Assembly: GCF_000765825.2 (NCBI RefSeq) | Contig: NZ_JRPE02000008.1 | Location: 1-64,000 of the forward strand | Source: Helicobacter magdeburgensis | GTDB taxonomy: Bacteria; Campylobacterota; Campylobacteria; Campylobacterales; Helicobacteraceae | Length of the DNA: 64,000 nucleotides | Direction: 5' to 3' | Shown here: positions 45,096-54,474 of the stretch, piece by piece | How the letters are laid out: each line of letters begins with the position of its first letter | Position numbering within the stretch: the stretch's first letter is position 1 | Position numbers and translations under genes: made by a program | The notes under the pieces: model-generated | What the model saw: only the letters and a program-made list of their open reading frames with translations | Told to the model about the DNA's origin: nothing | The model's database searches: none

Positions 45096-46427
45096 ATGCG
45101 ACATCTGCTTAGAATCTCATTTTTATTTGTGCTATTGTGTGGCTATGCTAAGGCATTGGAATTTTTTGTGAAAGATTTTAGCTCTTATGAGATACTTTTT
45201 GTTCAAGATTCTTATCTTAAGACACAAGACACAACTCCCCAAAGTCTTTGCAAAAATAGTATCCAAGAAGCGTGCGATAGGGCAAATTGGCATTATGCAC
45301 CATTGTACTATATTTGGGGTAAAGACATAGAGAAGCTAAAGATTCAGCAAGGGCAGCGGGCAAAACGAGAAAGGGAGCTTTACACACAATATGCGAAGCT
45401 TTGTGATAATACTGATATTTTTGGCTTAGATAATTTTAAAAATCCCACTAAGCACCCTTTAACATTGCTCCTCAAATCAAGCCGCCAACTTTTCTCATCT
45501 ATAAAAAGTCTTGTGTATTACCATAGCCCACTATCCCAAGCAGAGCAAAGCACCAAAGAGCAATGCGTTAGCCTTTCACATAGCATTTATGAAGTGGAAT
45601 CTTACAATTTTCGCAGAAAAGAATATTTTCGCCCCACATCTGTTGATAATGCCCTGCTTGCTTCCTGCCTTAAGTATGATAATCTCATCTCCTGCATACA
45701 GACACATCACCCTTTAGGCTCATTGTATGGTGCGTTTCTAGCAAAGCACGATAAAAACTTAGCAGATTCTACTTTTGCTAACTCCACGCTTGATACAAGC
45801 CTATTGTTCCAAGCTATTTTTTCTCGTTCCAAGCTTGAAAATGCGTATAGGCAAAGACTCTACAAAGAAGGGCAATATAGAAAGTTATGTGATACATTAG
45901 AAAAACAAACGCAAATATCGCTTATACACAAGCTCTATCCGTTAAGTGAGCCTATCACTTCACCTTATAATCTCCCCTTTCTTTGCATAGCTTACAAGGA
46001 TAATGGGACGATATATGATAGAATTCTCCCGTTTGCAAATGATGATAAATGGAGTGAAGAGCAAGCAAAGCAAGTATGTCAAAAAATGCGTGAATCCACA
46101 CAAATAAAAGGACATTTTATAACCCTAGAGGCTTTGTATGATATTGAAAAGCTCAATGCAAATTTCACCCAACAAAAGCAAGAAACAATGGCTATCTTTT
46201 CTAAGCTTTGTAAGAAACAAGATGAGCTTAACCCATCTTTTGCCTATCCGTGCCAAAATCTAGAATCCGTGCATTACGCCACATTACGCACATACCTTTC
46301 CGCAGATGGAGCTTGTCAAGGCGGCATACTCTTACGCCATAAAGCAGAATATGATAAAGAGCAAAAAGAGCTAGAAGCAAGGCGACAGCAAGAATGCCAG
46401 AAAAGACAATGCTGCTGTGTTCCTTAG
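45096..46427 (+). CDS. Large secreted cysteine-rich protein of unknown function
   Basis: A 443-residue protein with a signal peptide (RISFLFVLLCGYAKA). The mature part carries about 16 cysteines spread along its length, several in a KLCD/KLCK or xCxxx context, and it ends QECQKRQCCCVP. Helix-rich, with few domain clues. The even Cys spacing suggests a disulfide-stabilised repeat protein in the periplasm. The convergent neighbour is a Cys-rich Sel1 (Hcp-like) protein, but no Sel1 repeat is visible here. No family recognised. Confidence 0.65.
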   Translation: MRHLLRISFLFVLLCGYAKALEFFVKDFSSYEILFVQDSYLKTQDTTPQSLCKNSIQEACDRANWHYAPLYYIWGKDIEKLKIQQGQRAKRERELYTQYAKLCDNTDIFGLDNFKNPTKHPLTLLLKSSRQLFSSIKSLVYYHSPLSQAEQSTKEQCVSLSHSIYEVESYNFRRKEYFRPTSVDNALLASCLKYDNLISCIQTHHPLGSLYGAFLAKHDKNLADSTFANSTLDTSLLFQAIFSRSKLENAYRQRLYKEGQYRKLCDTLEKQTQISLIHKLYPLSEPITSPYNLPFLCIAYKDNGTIYDRILPFANDDKWSEEQAKQVCQKMRESTQIKGHFITLEALYDIEKLNANFTQQKQETMAIFSKLCKKQDELNPSFAYPCQNLESVHYATLRTYLSADGACQGGILLRHKAEYDKEQKELEARRQQECQKRQCCCVP

Positions 46428-46463
46428 AATCTACGCCCACTCACGCTCACGCAAAGCTAGATT

Positions 46464-47072
46464 CTAATAGCCCTTTTGTTGCAGTTTTTTGTATTCATTA
46501 CAGCTAGTTTGGTGTCCCAAATCACAGGCTTTACCATAAAACTTTTTTGCTTTTGTGAAGTCCTGTTTTACACCATTGCCCTCATAATAAGCATAGCCCA
46601 TCTCAAAACACGAATTATCATCTTCTTGCTCACAGCCTTTTTGAAAATACTCAAATGCTTTGACATAATCTTGCTGTATTAATCTGCCCTTTATATATAA
46701 GTATCCAAGCCAATAGTATCCCATATTTTCACCAAGTTCTATGGCTTTGTTATATAACTCTATGGCTTTTTGTGTATTCTGCCCTACATTACTGCCATAT
46801 TCATAGTTAAGTCCTAAATTCGCACAGCCCTTTCCATAGCCACCATTACACGATTTTTCAAATAGCTTAACTGATTGTGTCCTGTCTGTATGATCTACCC
46901 CTGCTCTATGACACGCTTTGAAGTCATTATTTTCACATAAAGATTCTAGCTCTTGCACGCTTTTATTCTCATAGTAAGAATCTGGCTGAAACTTTTGCTT
47001 TTCATTTGCATAACCACTAAGTGCCAAAACTACCACGAGTCCAACTGCCATTTTTTGCATTGTCTTTTTCAT
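46464..47072 (-). CDS. Sel1-repeat cysteine-rich protein (Hcp-like)
   Basis: A secreted protein of about 202 residues with a signal peptide (KMAVGLVVVLALSGYA) and several Sel1 repeats of about 36 residues: AIELYNKAIELGENMGYYWLG, FEYFQKGCEQEDDNSCFEMG, KKFYGKACDLGHQTSCNEYK. Paired Cys separated by seven residues in each repeat match Helicobacter cysteine-rich proteins, which are periplasmic or secreted. ATG 47072 follows GAAAGGG. Function probably protein-protein binding. Confidence 0.85.
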   Translation of the reverse strand: MKKTMQKMAVGLVVVLALSGYANEKQKFQPDSYYENKSVQELESLCENNDFKACHRAGVDHTDRTQSVKLFEKSCNGGYGKGCANLGLNYEYGSNVGQNTQKAIELYNKAIELGENMGYYWLGYLYIKGRLIQQDYVKAFEYFQKGCEQEDDNSCFEMGYAYYEGNGVKQDFTKAKKFYGKACDLGHQTSCNEYKKLQQKGY

Positions 47073-47193
47073 TTTTGCCCTTTCAAGTTTAGAATCTAAA
47101 GCCCACACAATACAAAAAAATAAAAAACGCATTTTAAATTTTGACAAGTTTATTCTAAGATTCACGCAAAATTTATACAGGATTCACAAAAAT

Positions 47194-47216
47194 ACAGAAT
47201 CTAGCATAGATTCTGT
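47194..47216. terminator. Perfect 10-bp inverted repeat downstream of mrp
   Basis: ACAGAATCTA (47194-47203), loop GCA, TAGATTCTGT (47207-47216). It lies 29 bases past the mrp stop and so could terminate mrp. The stem is made of two TAGAATC words head to head. Confidence 0.5.
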
Positions 47217-47244
47217 GCTAGATTCAATCCACCATTAATATGGC

Positions 47245-48345
47245 TTAATGCTTATGTTGCGTAGGCTGAATGTCCTTATTATCCGCAAGATTCTGCGATG
47301 AGACTTTATCTAAAAAGCTTAGAAGTTTTACTGCGGCTTGCATATACGCCTTAGCACTTTTTGAATCTGGCTCAAAAAACGCAATGGGCTTCCCACTATC
47401 TCCGCCCTCACGCACTTTAGGCTCTAGCGGGACTTGGGCGAGTGTGCTTGTGCCATATTGATGAGCTAGATCCTCACTTGTGCCTTTGCCAAAAATATCA
47501 TACTCTTTCCCACAATCAGGGCAGATAAATCCACTCATATTCTCAATAAGCCCAGCAATAGGGATTTTGAGCTTATCAAACATATCAAGGCTTCTCGCAC
47601 TATCATCAAGGCTGACTTTTTGCGGAGTAGTTACGATAACCCCCGCACTCACCGGCACACTTTGTGCGAGTGTAAGCTGTGCATCGCCCGTGCCCGGTGG
47701 CATATCAATCACAAGCACATCAAGCTCACTCCATAACACATCTGTGAGCATTTGCTCAATCGCTCGCATAATCATAGGACCACGCCAAATAAGGCTCTGC
47801 CCCTCATCATACAGCACACCCATACTCATCATTTCCACGCCAAAGGCTTTTAAAGGGATAAGTTTTTTTTGTGCTTCATTGACTTCTGCTTTTGTGGCAT
47901 TAAGTCCTAACATTCGCGGGATATTTGGACCATAAATATCCGCATCAAGTAGCCCTACTCTTTTACCCTGCTGTGCTAGAGCGATAGCAAGATTCACGCT
48001 GCTTGTGGATTTACCCACACCGCCTTTGCCTGAGCTTACCATTACAAAATGCTTGATATGTGGGGCTAGGTTTTTTGTCTTTGGCTGGGGCTTTGGAGCG
48101 GGTTTTGGGGGGTTAATCTCTAGGCTTAGATTCTGCCCTTGTAGCACAGAATCTAGCTGCTTTTGCACCTCTACTTTAAGCGTGTCAATGACTTCTTGTG
48201 CGCTTGAGGGAATATCTATGCGGATATATACACCCCCATCACTCACTCTCACTTCTTTAAGAAATCCAAAACTCACAATGTCTTTTGAAAAATTTGGATA
48301 AATCACATTTTTTAGATTCTGCGTGATTTGTTCTTGTGTTAGCAT
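47245..48345 (-). CDS. mrp: Mrp/ApbC-type iron-sulfur cluster carrier ATPase
   Basis: A P-loop ATPase of 366 residues that carries Fe-S clusters to apoproteins. The N-terminal part (1-90) is a DUF59 domain, then comes [22 protein letters not shown] (deviant Walker A), [15 protein letters not shown], and the C-terminal [16 protein letters not shown] with the bridging CxxC. A Pro-rich linker ([11 protein letters not shown]) joins the domains. ATG 48345 with AAAGGAT upstream is preferred. Confidence 0.93.
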   Translation of the reverse strand: MLTQEQITQNLKNVIYPNFSKDIVSFGFLKEVRVSDGGVYIRIDIPSSAQEVIDTLKVEVQKQLDSVLQGQNLSLEINPPKPAPKPQPKTKNLAPHIKHFVMVSSGKGGVGKSTSSVNLAIALAQQGKRVGLLDADIYGPNIPRMLGLNATKAEVNEAQKKLIPLKAFGVEMMSMGVLYDEGQSLIWRGPMIMRAIEQMLTDVLWSELDVLVIDMPPGTGDAQLTLAQSVPVSAGVIVTTPQKVSLDDSARSLDMFDKLKIPIAGLIENMSGFICPDCGKEYDIFGKGTSEDLAHQYGTSTLAQVPLEPKVREGGDSGKPIAFFEPDSKSAKAYMQAAVKLLSFLDKVSSQNLADNKDIQPTQHKH

Positions 48346-48537
48346 ATTCAATCCTTTATAGTTGTCTATCCTACGATACAAGAGCGTTAAATCCCCTACA
48401 TCATAGGCGGTGGATTATACAAATAAAATTTAACTTCTCATTAAACAATTTTTCTTAAAAAAACAGATAAAAAATTATTGAATCTACGCTAGAATCTAGC
48501 CCAACTTACCTTTAAGGATTCTCAAGGATTTTCCACA

Positions 48538-49443
48538 ATGCTTCTTGCGATTTATAGTGTATGTGTCTTTATTTTTATCGGCTACATAGCAAAGCTTTTG
48601 CGACTTGTAGGGAATAAGCAGAGTGGAATCTTGCTTGGATTCTTGCTCAACTTCGCACTTCCCGCACAGATTTTTAATGGCACATATCACGCCACCTTGG
48701 ATATGGACTTTTTTGTTGTATGTATTGTGAGCTTTATTTGCTCCATAAGCGGTGGGTTGGCACTTTTTAGCATTGGCAAAATTCTTAAACTAGATAGAAA
48801 CTCTCTTATTGCATTAAGCTTTATGGGGGCATTTGGTAATACGCTCTTTTTGGGGCTGCCTATTGTCAATGGGGCGTTAGGCGAATCTTATGCAAACAAA
48901 GTCATTATTTATGATCAAATTGTTACGGGTATTCCCATTGCATTTTTTGCCCCTTTTATCTTAAGTCTTAATGGAAAAGGTGGCTTTGGGTTTAAGGCGG
49001 TGGCTTCAAGGCTCTTTCAAAGTCCGCTTTTTCTTGCCCTGCTGTTTGGATTAGCTCTTAAAGCCTTGCCTTTGCAGATTCCTGATGAGCTGTTTTTGCC
49101 CCTTAAAAGTCTAGCTCAAACAGCCACGCCTGTGGCACTTTTTGCCATTGGAGTGCAAATGAGCTTTCAAGCTATCAAGCAGGAGTGGAAGCTCACTGCC
49201 CTTTTGCTTTTTGGCAAAATGTGTATCGCTCCGCTTTTGCTTTTTATCGTGGTAATTGTAGGTTTTGGTGGGTTTAATGACTTATGGCGTATGGCACTGA
49301 TTGAAGTGGCAATGCCCCCTGTGGTGAGTGCTGGGGCGATTGTCATTAAGGCTGGGCTAAATGCTAAACTTGCAGTGAGTGCCATTGCGTTTGGAATCTT
49401 GCTTAGCTTTATCAGTGTGCCTTTATGGCTATTTTTTGCGTAA
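48538..49443 (+). CDS. AEC-family transporter
   Basis: An inner-membrane transporter of 301 residues with about ten helices of the auxin efflux carrier family (conserved LLNFALPAQIFNG, SFMGAFGNTLFLGLPIV, AMPPVVSAGAIVIKAGLN). Members move organic acids such as malate or malonate. No neighbour indicates the substrate. It stands alone, divergent from mrp. Confidence 0.85.
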   Translation: MLLAIYSVCVFIFIGYIAKLLRLVGNKQSGILLGFLLNFALPAQIFNGTYHATLDMDFFVVCIVSFICSISGGLALFSIGKILKLDRNSLIALSFMGAFGNTLFLGLPIVNGALGESYANKVIIYDQIVTGIPIAFFAPFILSLNGKGGFGFKAVASRLFQSPLFLALLFGLALKALPLQIPDELFLPLKSLAQTATPVALFAIGVQMSFQAIKQEWKLTALLLFGKMCIAPLLLFIVVIVGFGGFNDLWRMALIEVAMPPVVSAGAIVIKAGLNAKLAVSAIAFGILLSFISVPLWLFFA

Positions 49444-49525
49444 TCTTATAAAGATTCAATGCTTAAGCATTTAGTGTTTCAAGCTACAATGTATAGAAAA
49501 TTTTGATAGCAGATTAGGGGGAGCT

Positions 49526-51319
49526 ATGTTTCAAAAATATCTTATTCCTTTGTGTATTGTGGCGATTATCTATCTTGTATCCACAAGTGATGCTTTAACA
49601 AATGTCAGTGCCGGACTTGCGATTTTACTCTTTGGTATGTTAAGCCTTGGAAGTGGTTTTCGTGCGTTTAATGGTGGATTTTTAGAAAATCTCCTAACAA
49701 GCTCCACAAGCACCGCTGTAAAAAGCATTACCTTTGGGACTATCGCTACTGCGGTTATGCAAAGCTCTTCTTTAGTCTCCGTGCTTTCAATCTCTTTTGT
49801 CTCCGCAGCACTTTTAAGTCTCGCTCAAGGTATAGGCGTGATTTTTGGAGCAAATCTTGGTAATAGTGCGGGATCGTGGCTTATTGCAGGGGTTAGCGGT
49901 ATGAAAATCTCCGCCCTTGCCTTGCCACTTATCGTTGGTGGAGTGCTCTTTAATTTTCAAAGTTCAAAGGCAAGTAAGGGTATAGGGCAGATTTTTATCG
50001 GTATTGGCTTTTTCTTTTTAGGCGTTGGGTATATTAAAGATGGGTTTGAAGAATACAAGGAAGTTGTAGATTTTTCACAATATGCTATGGAGGGCTTGGG
50101 CGGGGTTTTACTTTTTGTGGGGCTAGGAGCATTAATGACAGCCATCGTGCAAAGCTCTCACGCCACACTTACAATCATCATCTCTGCCTTTGCTGCTGGG
50201 AGTATGAGCTATGAAAATGCCCTTGCAGCGACACTTGGGACAAGTGTGGGCGGTGTGATGACGGCTGTTATTGCCTCGCTTAGCACAAATATTGATGGCA
50301 AACGACTAGCCGTGGCAAATTGTATTTTTAACTTTAGCATTGCCTTGCTTGTGATTGCGACATTTGATTATTTTGTGTTGGCAAATAGCACCATCTCTAT
50401 GCTTTTGGGCTTGGAAGAAAATAGTGTTTTGCGTATTGCTGTGTTTCACACACTTTTTAATCTCGTAGGCGTAGTGCTTCTTCTACCGCTTATCCCTAAA
50501 ATCGCTATATTTTTAGAATCTGTAATGAAAGACAAAGATTCACAAGTTGATAAGCCTTTATATGTCAATGATACGATTGTGCAGTATCAAGACACCGCTT
50601 TCATCGCCCTGACACGCGAAGTGTATCATCTGTATGAAAATGCCTTTGAGCTTATCTCTCACGCGCTTGGATTCTCACGCCAAGATATAAGAAGTCAAGA
50701 TAAAATAGATGATGTGCTAAAGGCTCGTATATGGGCGAAAGAAGATGTGGATATTGAAATTTTTTATATCAAAAAAATCAAAGTGCTTTTTAATGCCATA
50801 CTTGATTTTTCCACAGAAGTGCAAGCCCACACACAGGATAAAGCCTATATCTATAAGTTTGCTATGCTGACTTCTGCTTCACGCCACATTGTTGAAGCCA
50901 TTAAAAATATGGAGCTTTTACAGCCAAATCTCAAAAAAAATAGCCTTTCTCAAAACAAAATCCTATCTAATGAATACAACGCCCTAAGAACACACCTTGC
51001 CTTGCTTTTGCGGAGTATTGCAGAGATTAATACCGATGAAGAGTTGCACCCACAAGTCGCCATTGTCAAGCTTAAAGCTCAAAAAAAAGCTTTTAAAAAG
51101 ATTGATAAAGATTCAATCGTGCATATAGAATCTATGCTAAGCAAAAAGGATATTAGCGTGCCAAGTGGGACTTCACTGCTTAATGCTGTGGGCTTTAGCC
51201 ATAATATTGCTAAAGAACTTGCCAATGCGATGATACAGATTCAAAAAACGCGTCTTGAGCTTGATGAAAATCAAAATGAGCTAGAAGAAAGCATAAATGA
51301 TGGGAGTGTGAGCGAGTAA
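49526..51319 (+). CDS. Na/Pi cotransporter family protein
   Basis: A 597-residue inner-membrane protein. Two inverted PNaS repeats are visible: MQSSSLVSVLSISFVSAALLSLAQG and IVQSSHATLTIIISAFAAGSMS, each with the QSS phosphate/sodium motif and GANLGNSAG or TLGTSVGGV. The C-terminal third (about 340-560) is helical, PhoU-like. It imports phosphate with sodium, or regulates it. The polysaccharide deacetylase begins 3 bases after the stop. Confidence 0.9.
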   Translation: MFQKYLIPLCIVAIIYLVSTSDALTNVSAGLAILLFGMLSLGSGFRAFNGGFLENLLTSSTSTAVKSITFGTIATAVMQSSSLVSVLSISFVSAALLSLAQGIGVIFGANLGNSAGSWLIAGVSGMKISALALPLIVGGVLFNFQSSKASKGIGQIFIGIGFFFLGVGYIKDGFEEYKEVVDFSQYAMEGLGGVLLFVGLGALMTAIVQSSHATLTIIISAFAAGSMSYENALAATLGTSVGGVMTAVIASLSTNIDGKRLAVANCIFNFSIALLVIATFDYFVLANSTISMLLGLEENSVLRIAVFHTLFNLVGVVLLLPLIPKIAIFLESVMKDKDSQVDKPLYVNDTIVQYQDTAFIALTREVYHLYENAFELISHALGFSRQDIRSQDKIDDVLKARIWAKEDVDIEIFYIKKIKVLFNAILDFSTEVQAHTQDKAYIYKFAMLTSASRHIVEAIKNMELLQPNLKKNSLSQNKILSNEYNALRTHLALLLRSIAEINTDEELHPQVAIVKLKAQKKAFKKIDKDSIVHIESMLSKKDISVPSGTSLLNAVGFSHNIAKELANAMIQIQKTRLELDENQNELEESINDGSVSE

Positions 51320-51322
51320 AAA

Positions 51323-52126
51323 ATGAATAAGAAACTTATTTTTTTTAGTATTGTTGGAATCTCCTTTGCAATCTTGCTTTGTGTGGGGGCATTGCTTTTC
51401 ATCACACAAAATACGCGAGATAAACAAACCTCCAAAGAACCTCCAAGCCTAGAATCTTTGCAAGTTAAATATGCTAGTATCACGCCAAAGCTTTGGGGAG
51501 AAAAAATGGAGGGCATCACTTCACTTCTCCCTAGTGAAGCTTCACCTGTGGTTTATCTTACTTTTGATGCGTGTAGTGGGGCGTATGATAAGGCTTTGAT
51601 TGATTATTTGAGTGAAAATAAGATTGAAGCGACATTGTTTATCAACTCACGCTGGATTGACAAGCACGAGCAGGATTTTTTAGCTTTGGCTCATAATCCA
51701 CTTTTTTCAATCCAAAATCACGGCACACTTCACCGCCCACTTAGCGTAAATGGCAAGTCAATCTACAATATCAAAGGCACAGATTCTATCCAAGGTGTCT
51801 ATAATGAAATAATGGGGAATGATAGACGCATTTTTGAGCTCACCGGCAAACACCCTACCTACTTCCGCTCTGGCACGGCGTATTATGATGAAGTGGCGGT
51901 AAGTATTGCTAAAGATTTAGGCTATGAAATCGGCGGATTTGATGTGCTAGGCGATGGTGGGGCGACCTTTTCAAAAGAGAAAATTATAAAGCAAGTCAAT
52001 AAAGTCAAAAATGGCTCAATTCTCATCTACCACTTCAACAAGCCAAAAAGTGATACATTTGCCGGGATTAAAGAAATCGTGCCATTACTGCAAAAAAAGG
52101 GGTTTAGTTTTAAGAAGCTAGAGTAA
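51323..52126 (+). CDS. Polysaccharide deacetylase (NodB-type), membrane-anchored
   Basis: A 267-residue protein with an N-terminal membrane anchor (about 4-26) and a NodB fold. Motif 1 reads TFDACSG in place of TFDDG: the catalytic-base Asp is kept but the metal-ligand Asp is Ala. Motif 2 is intact, HGTLHRP with both zinc His. Motif 3 is FRSGTAYYDEV, and ILIYHFNKP is the last. It may deacetylate peptidoglycan or surface polymer with altered metal binding. Co-transcribed with the Na/Pi gene. Confidence 0.82.
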   Translation: MNKKLIFFSIVGISFAILLCVGALLFITQNTRDKQTSKEPPSLESLQVKYASITPKLWGEKMEGITSLLPSEASPVVYLTFDACSGAYDKALIDYLSENKIEATLFINSRWIDKHEQDFLALAHNPLFSIQNHGTLHRPLSVNGKSIYNIKGTDSIQGVYNEIMGNDRRIFELTGKHPTYFRSGTAYYDEVAVSIAKDLGYEIGGFDVLGDGGATFSKEKIIKQVNKVKNGSILIYHFNKPKSDTFAGIKEIVPLLQKKGFSFKKLE

Positions 52127-52158
52127 TATCTAGGCTAGATTCTAGCATAAGAGAAAAT

Positions 52159-52182
52159 CCCGCCCCCAAGCAAGGGAGTGGG
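52159..52182. terminator. GC-rich hairpin between convergent genes
   Basis: CCCGCCCCC (52159-52167) pairs with GGGAGTGGG (52174-52182) with one wobble and one mismatch, between the deacetylase and TRL genes. On the minus strand it is followed by ATTTTCTC. Confidence 0.5.
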
Positions 52183-52194
52183 TGCTAAAAGAAA

Positions 52195-52509
52195 TTAGTT
52201 TCCTTTAACAATTGTTGTTGAAGTAGAGTAAAGTCCAAGGATACCAAAATTCTTAGAATCTACACTTTTGATTTGAGAAATACCACCAGCTTTTGCCGCA
52301 GTATCAACAGAGCAATCACCGATAGCCACAAGACCAAGGATATTGCTGCAAGTCGCACTTCCTTCTTTTGAAGCTCCACTTGCTGAAGTAGCAGTTCCCG
52401 GTGTGCTATTGCCTGTGTAAAGCATACCCGGTGCTGTCCCAGCTACAGAGCAACCTGCAAAGAATGCCATAGAGCTACCTAAACCTAAAGCCAAAATAAG
52501 CTTTTTCAT
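52195..52509 (-). CDS. TRL-like lipoprotein
   Basis: A 104-residue protein with a lipoprotein signal (SSMAFFAGCS, lipobox FAGC) and the TRL-family core: KEGSATCSNILGLVAIGDCSVDTAAKAGGIS then the LGLYSTSTTIVKG end. The role of TRL proteins is unknown. It should be anchored in the outer membrane. Its promoter contains a T13 run against the -10 box, so expression may be phase variable. Confidence 0.85.
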   Translation of the reverse strand: MKKLILALGLGSSMAFFAGCSVAGTAPGMLYTGNSTPGTATSASGASKEGSATCSNILGLVAIGDCSVDTAAKAGGISQIKSVDSKNFGILGLYSTSTTIVKGN

Positions 52510-52562
52510 ATAAAACTCCTTAAGGAAAATTCCACACTACACTGAAACTAGTGGGTAGCCCC

Positions 52563-52580
52563 ATTATAAAAAAAAAAAAA
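52563..52580 (-). repeat. T13 homopolymer adjoining the -10 box of the TRL lipoprotein gene
   Basis: On the minus strand 13 T (52580-52568) run directly into a TATAAT box (52568-52563), about 55 bases upstream of the TRL start. Slippage here would change the -10/-35 geometry, a known way of phase-varying outer-membrane genes in Helicobacter. Confidence 0.7.
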
Positions 52581-52586
52581 CGCCCC

Positions 52587-53732
52587 CTAATAATTCTCTC
52601 TTTTTGCCACAAAAACACCAAAGATAATTACCAAAATACCCAGAATCTCAAATATTCCAAGTTTCTCACCAAGGATAAAAAAGCCCATTAACGCAGCGAT
52701 TATGGGGGAAAAAAGCAATAAAAGTGAAGAGGTTTGGGTATTCACCTTGCCTAAAATATAGTTAAAAAACCCCTGTCCAATCACCTGTCCGCATAACGCA
52801 ATAAGAGCAATTATCCCAAAATCTTTCATATCCTTTGGCACTTCAAAGCCTTCAAAGATTAACGCAAGGGCTAAAAGCATAAGGCTTGAGCCAATACAGG
52901 CAAAAAACATTATCTCCAAAGTCCCATATCGCTTTCTTAATGAATAAATCACAGCCAAAAAACAGCTATAACACAGCACACTTAAAAATGCCATAAAATC
53001 CCCAAATGGCGTTGCCACGCTTAACTCCCCTTTGCCTCCAACTAAGATAAAAATCCCAAAAAGTGCGACAATCGCCCCGACTAAAAGACTTTTTTTAAAT
53101 CTTTCTTTAAAGAAAAAAATACCAATAGGCATAAGGATAAAACACGCTAAAGACGCAAAGAGATTCACATTCGCCACACTTGTATGCCGCAATGCGAGAT
53201 TAAAAAACAATAAATCAAAGGCAAAAAATATCCCTGCTAGCATCATAAATGCAATATCTTTTAATGGAATCTTAAACACATTTCTACGCGTATTTGCCAT
53301 AAGCCAGAAAATGGGCAACGCTAAGGCTATGCGGTAGAATCCCAAGTTGATAGGCGACATATCTGTAAGCTTTACTAACACACTCGCATAGATGATAAAG
53401 CTTTCCGCCAACAAAGCTAAGAGAATATAAAAGCTAGGGCTTTGGGGGAGTTTTGAGATTTTGCTGGGCTTCTTGACCAAGCTAGAATCCAAAGGGCTAG
53501 AATCTAGGGGATTAGAATCTGTAGAGTTAGATTCTAGTGATTTTGATTTTAGGGCTTTGGCTTCTAGTGGGCTAGATTCTATATGTGTTTGGTGTGAAAT
53601 AGAGCATTTATTGAGCGTAAAATTTTTAAGAATGGAAATTGTAGAATCTCCTGCCCCATTATTTTTCATAGTATCTTTTTTGGTAAAAAAATGGCAAATT
53701 TTAGATTTTACAAGAAATTGTGTGGCTTTCAT
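52587..53732 (-). CDS. EamA/DMT-family transporter with long Ser-rich N-terminal extension
   Basis: A 381-residue protein. The last 280 residues form two EamA repeats with about ten helices (LTDMSPINLGFYRIALALPIF; ICGQ-type IALCGQVIGQGFFNYIL; PIIAALMGFFILGEKL). The first 100 residues are hydrophilic and low-complexity, including KSLESNSTDSNPLDSSPLDS. ATG 53732 follows TAGGAAT and no good internal start is seen, so the extension may be real. Its DNA is a cluster of TAGAATC/GATTCTA words (about 53484-53582). Substrate unknown. Confidence 0.8.
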   Translation of the reverse strand: MKATQFLVKSKICHFFTKKDTMKNNGAGDSTISILKNFTLNKCSISHQTHIESSPLEAKALKSKSLESNSTDSNPLDSSPLDSSLVKKPSKISKLPQSPSFYILLALLAESFIIYASVLVKLTDMSPINLGFYRIALALPIFWLMANTRRNVFKIPLKDIAFMMLAGIFFAFDLLFFNLALRHTSVANVNLFASLACFILMPIGIFFFKERFKKSLLVGAIVALFGIFILVGGKGELSVATPFGDFMAFLSVLCYSCFLAVIYSLRKRYGTLEIMFFACIGSSLMLLALALIFEGFEVPKDMKDFGIIALIALCGQVIGQGFFNYILGKVNTQTSSLLLLFSPIIAALMGFFILGEKLGIFEILGILVIIFGVFVAKRENY

Positions 53733-53837
53733 TTAATATTCCTACTAAGGCTATTGAAAGCTTATCCAAAGCTTTTAGCGAAATTGTAGCATAAATACAC
53801 TATAATCCCGCCAAATACTATGTAACAAAGGGCTTTT

Positions 53838-54440
53838 ATGTCAGTTTCACAAACGCATTCACATACAAATAAAATCTCCATAAATACGCTAAGCTACACG
53901 ACACTTTTTCAAACACTTAGTTTTATGTTAATTTTGCTTATACTTTGCACTTGTGCTAGGGGCATAATGGTGCTACACTATATTCCACAGGAGCTCTGGG
54001 AACATCAGGACTTTTATGCAATGCTGTTTATGGGATTTAAACTTGATATGCGAAGCATTGGCATCGCAATGCTTATTTTCGTGGGGTTAAAACTTATTGC
54101 CTACATTATAGAATCTGCTCTTAAAATACTTAGCTTTTTAGCTGGGGGGGGGGCAAACACAACTTCTAAAATCTTTGCAACCTTAACTTCTTTTTTCTCC
54201 CGCTTTTCTGCTTTTTTCTTTTCATTTTATGCGTTTTTGCTTGGCTTTGTGTTTATGGTCGCAGCCATTGTGAATTTCTACTATTTCCGCACTTATGGGA
54301 GCAAGATTGATATTTTTATCTTTGGGTTAAAAGATGATGATACTTTGGCGGTTTTGTCTATTATGTGGCAGGATTATCCTGTTGTTTTAGGGATTCTAGC
54401 TTCTTTAATTTTGTGGAATTATTACGCTTGTTGTTTATAA
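53838..54440 (+). pseudogene. LtaS/MdoB-type phosphotransferase, N-terminal membrane part (5' fragment)
   Basis: A 200-residue membrane part of an LTA-synthase/phosphoglycerol transferase-like protein with four to five helices and the family segment FYYFRTYGSKIDIFIFGLKDDD (about residues 153-174). A G10 tract (54144-54153) lies in frame and codes for Gly. The frame stops at 54440 just before the last helix; the continuation lies in the +1 frame from 54409 on, which includes the catalytic part. Removing one base near 54418-54424 would rejoin them. So this is an interrupted or sequencing-error gene, also phase-variable by the G tract. Confidence 0.65.
54144..54153 (+). repeat. G10 homopolymer inside the LtaS-type gene
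   Basis: Ten G in a row encode Gly-Gly-Gly. At G10 the frame continues into the conserved membrane region. G9 and G11 would both hit stop codons within about ten codons. This is a classic contingency locus. Confidence 0.85.
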
Positions 54441-54474
54441 GATTCCACTTAAGGTTCATTTTTTAAAACAAAAA

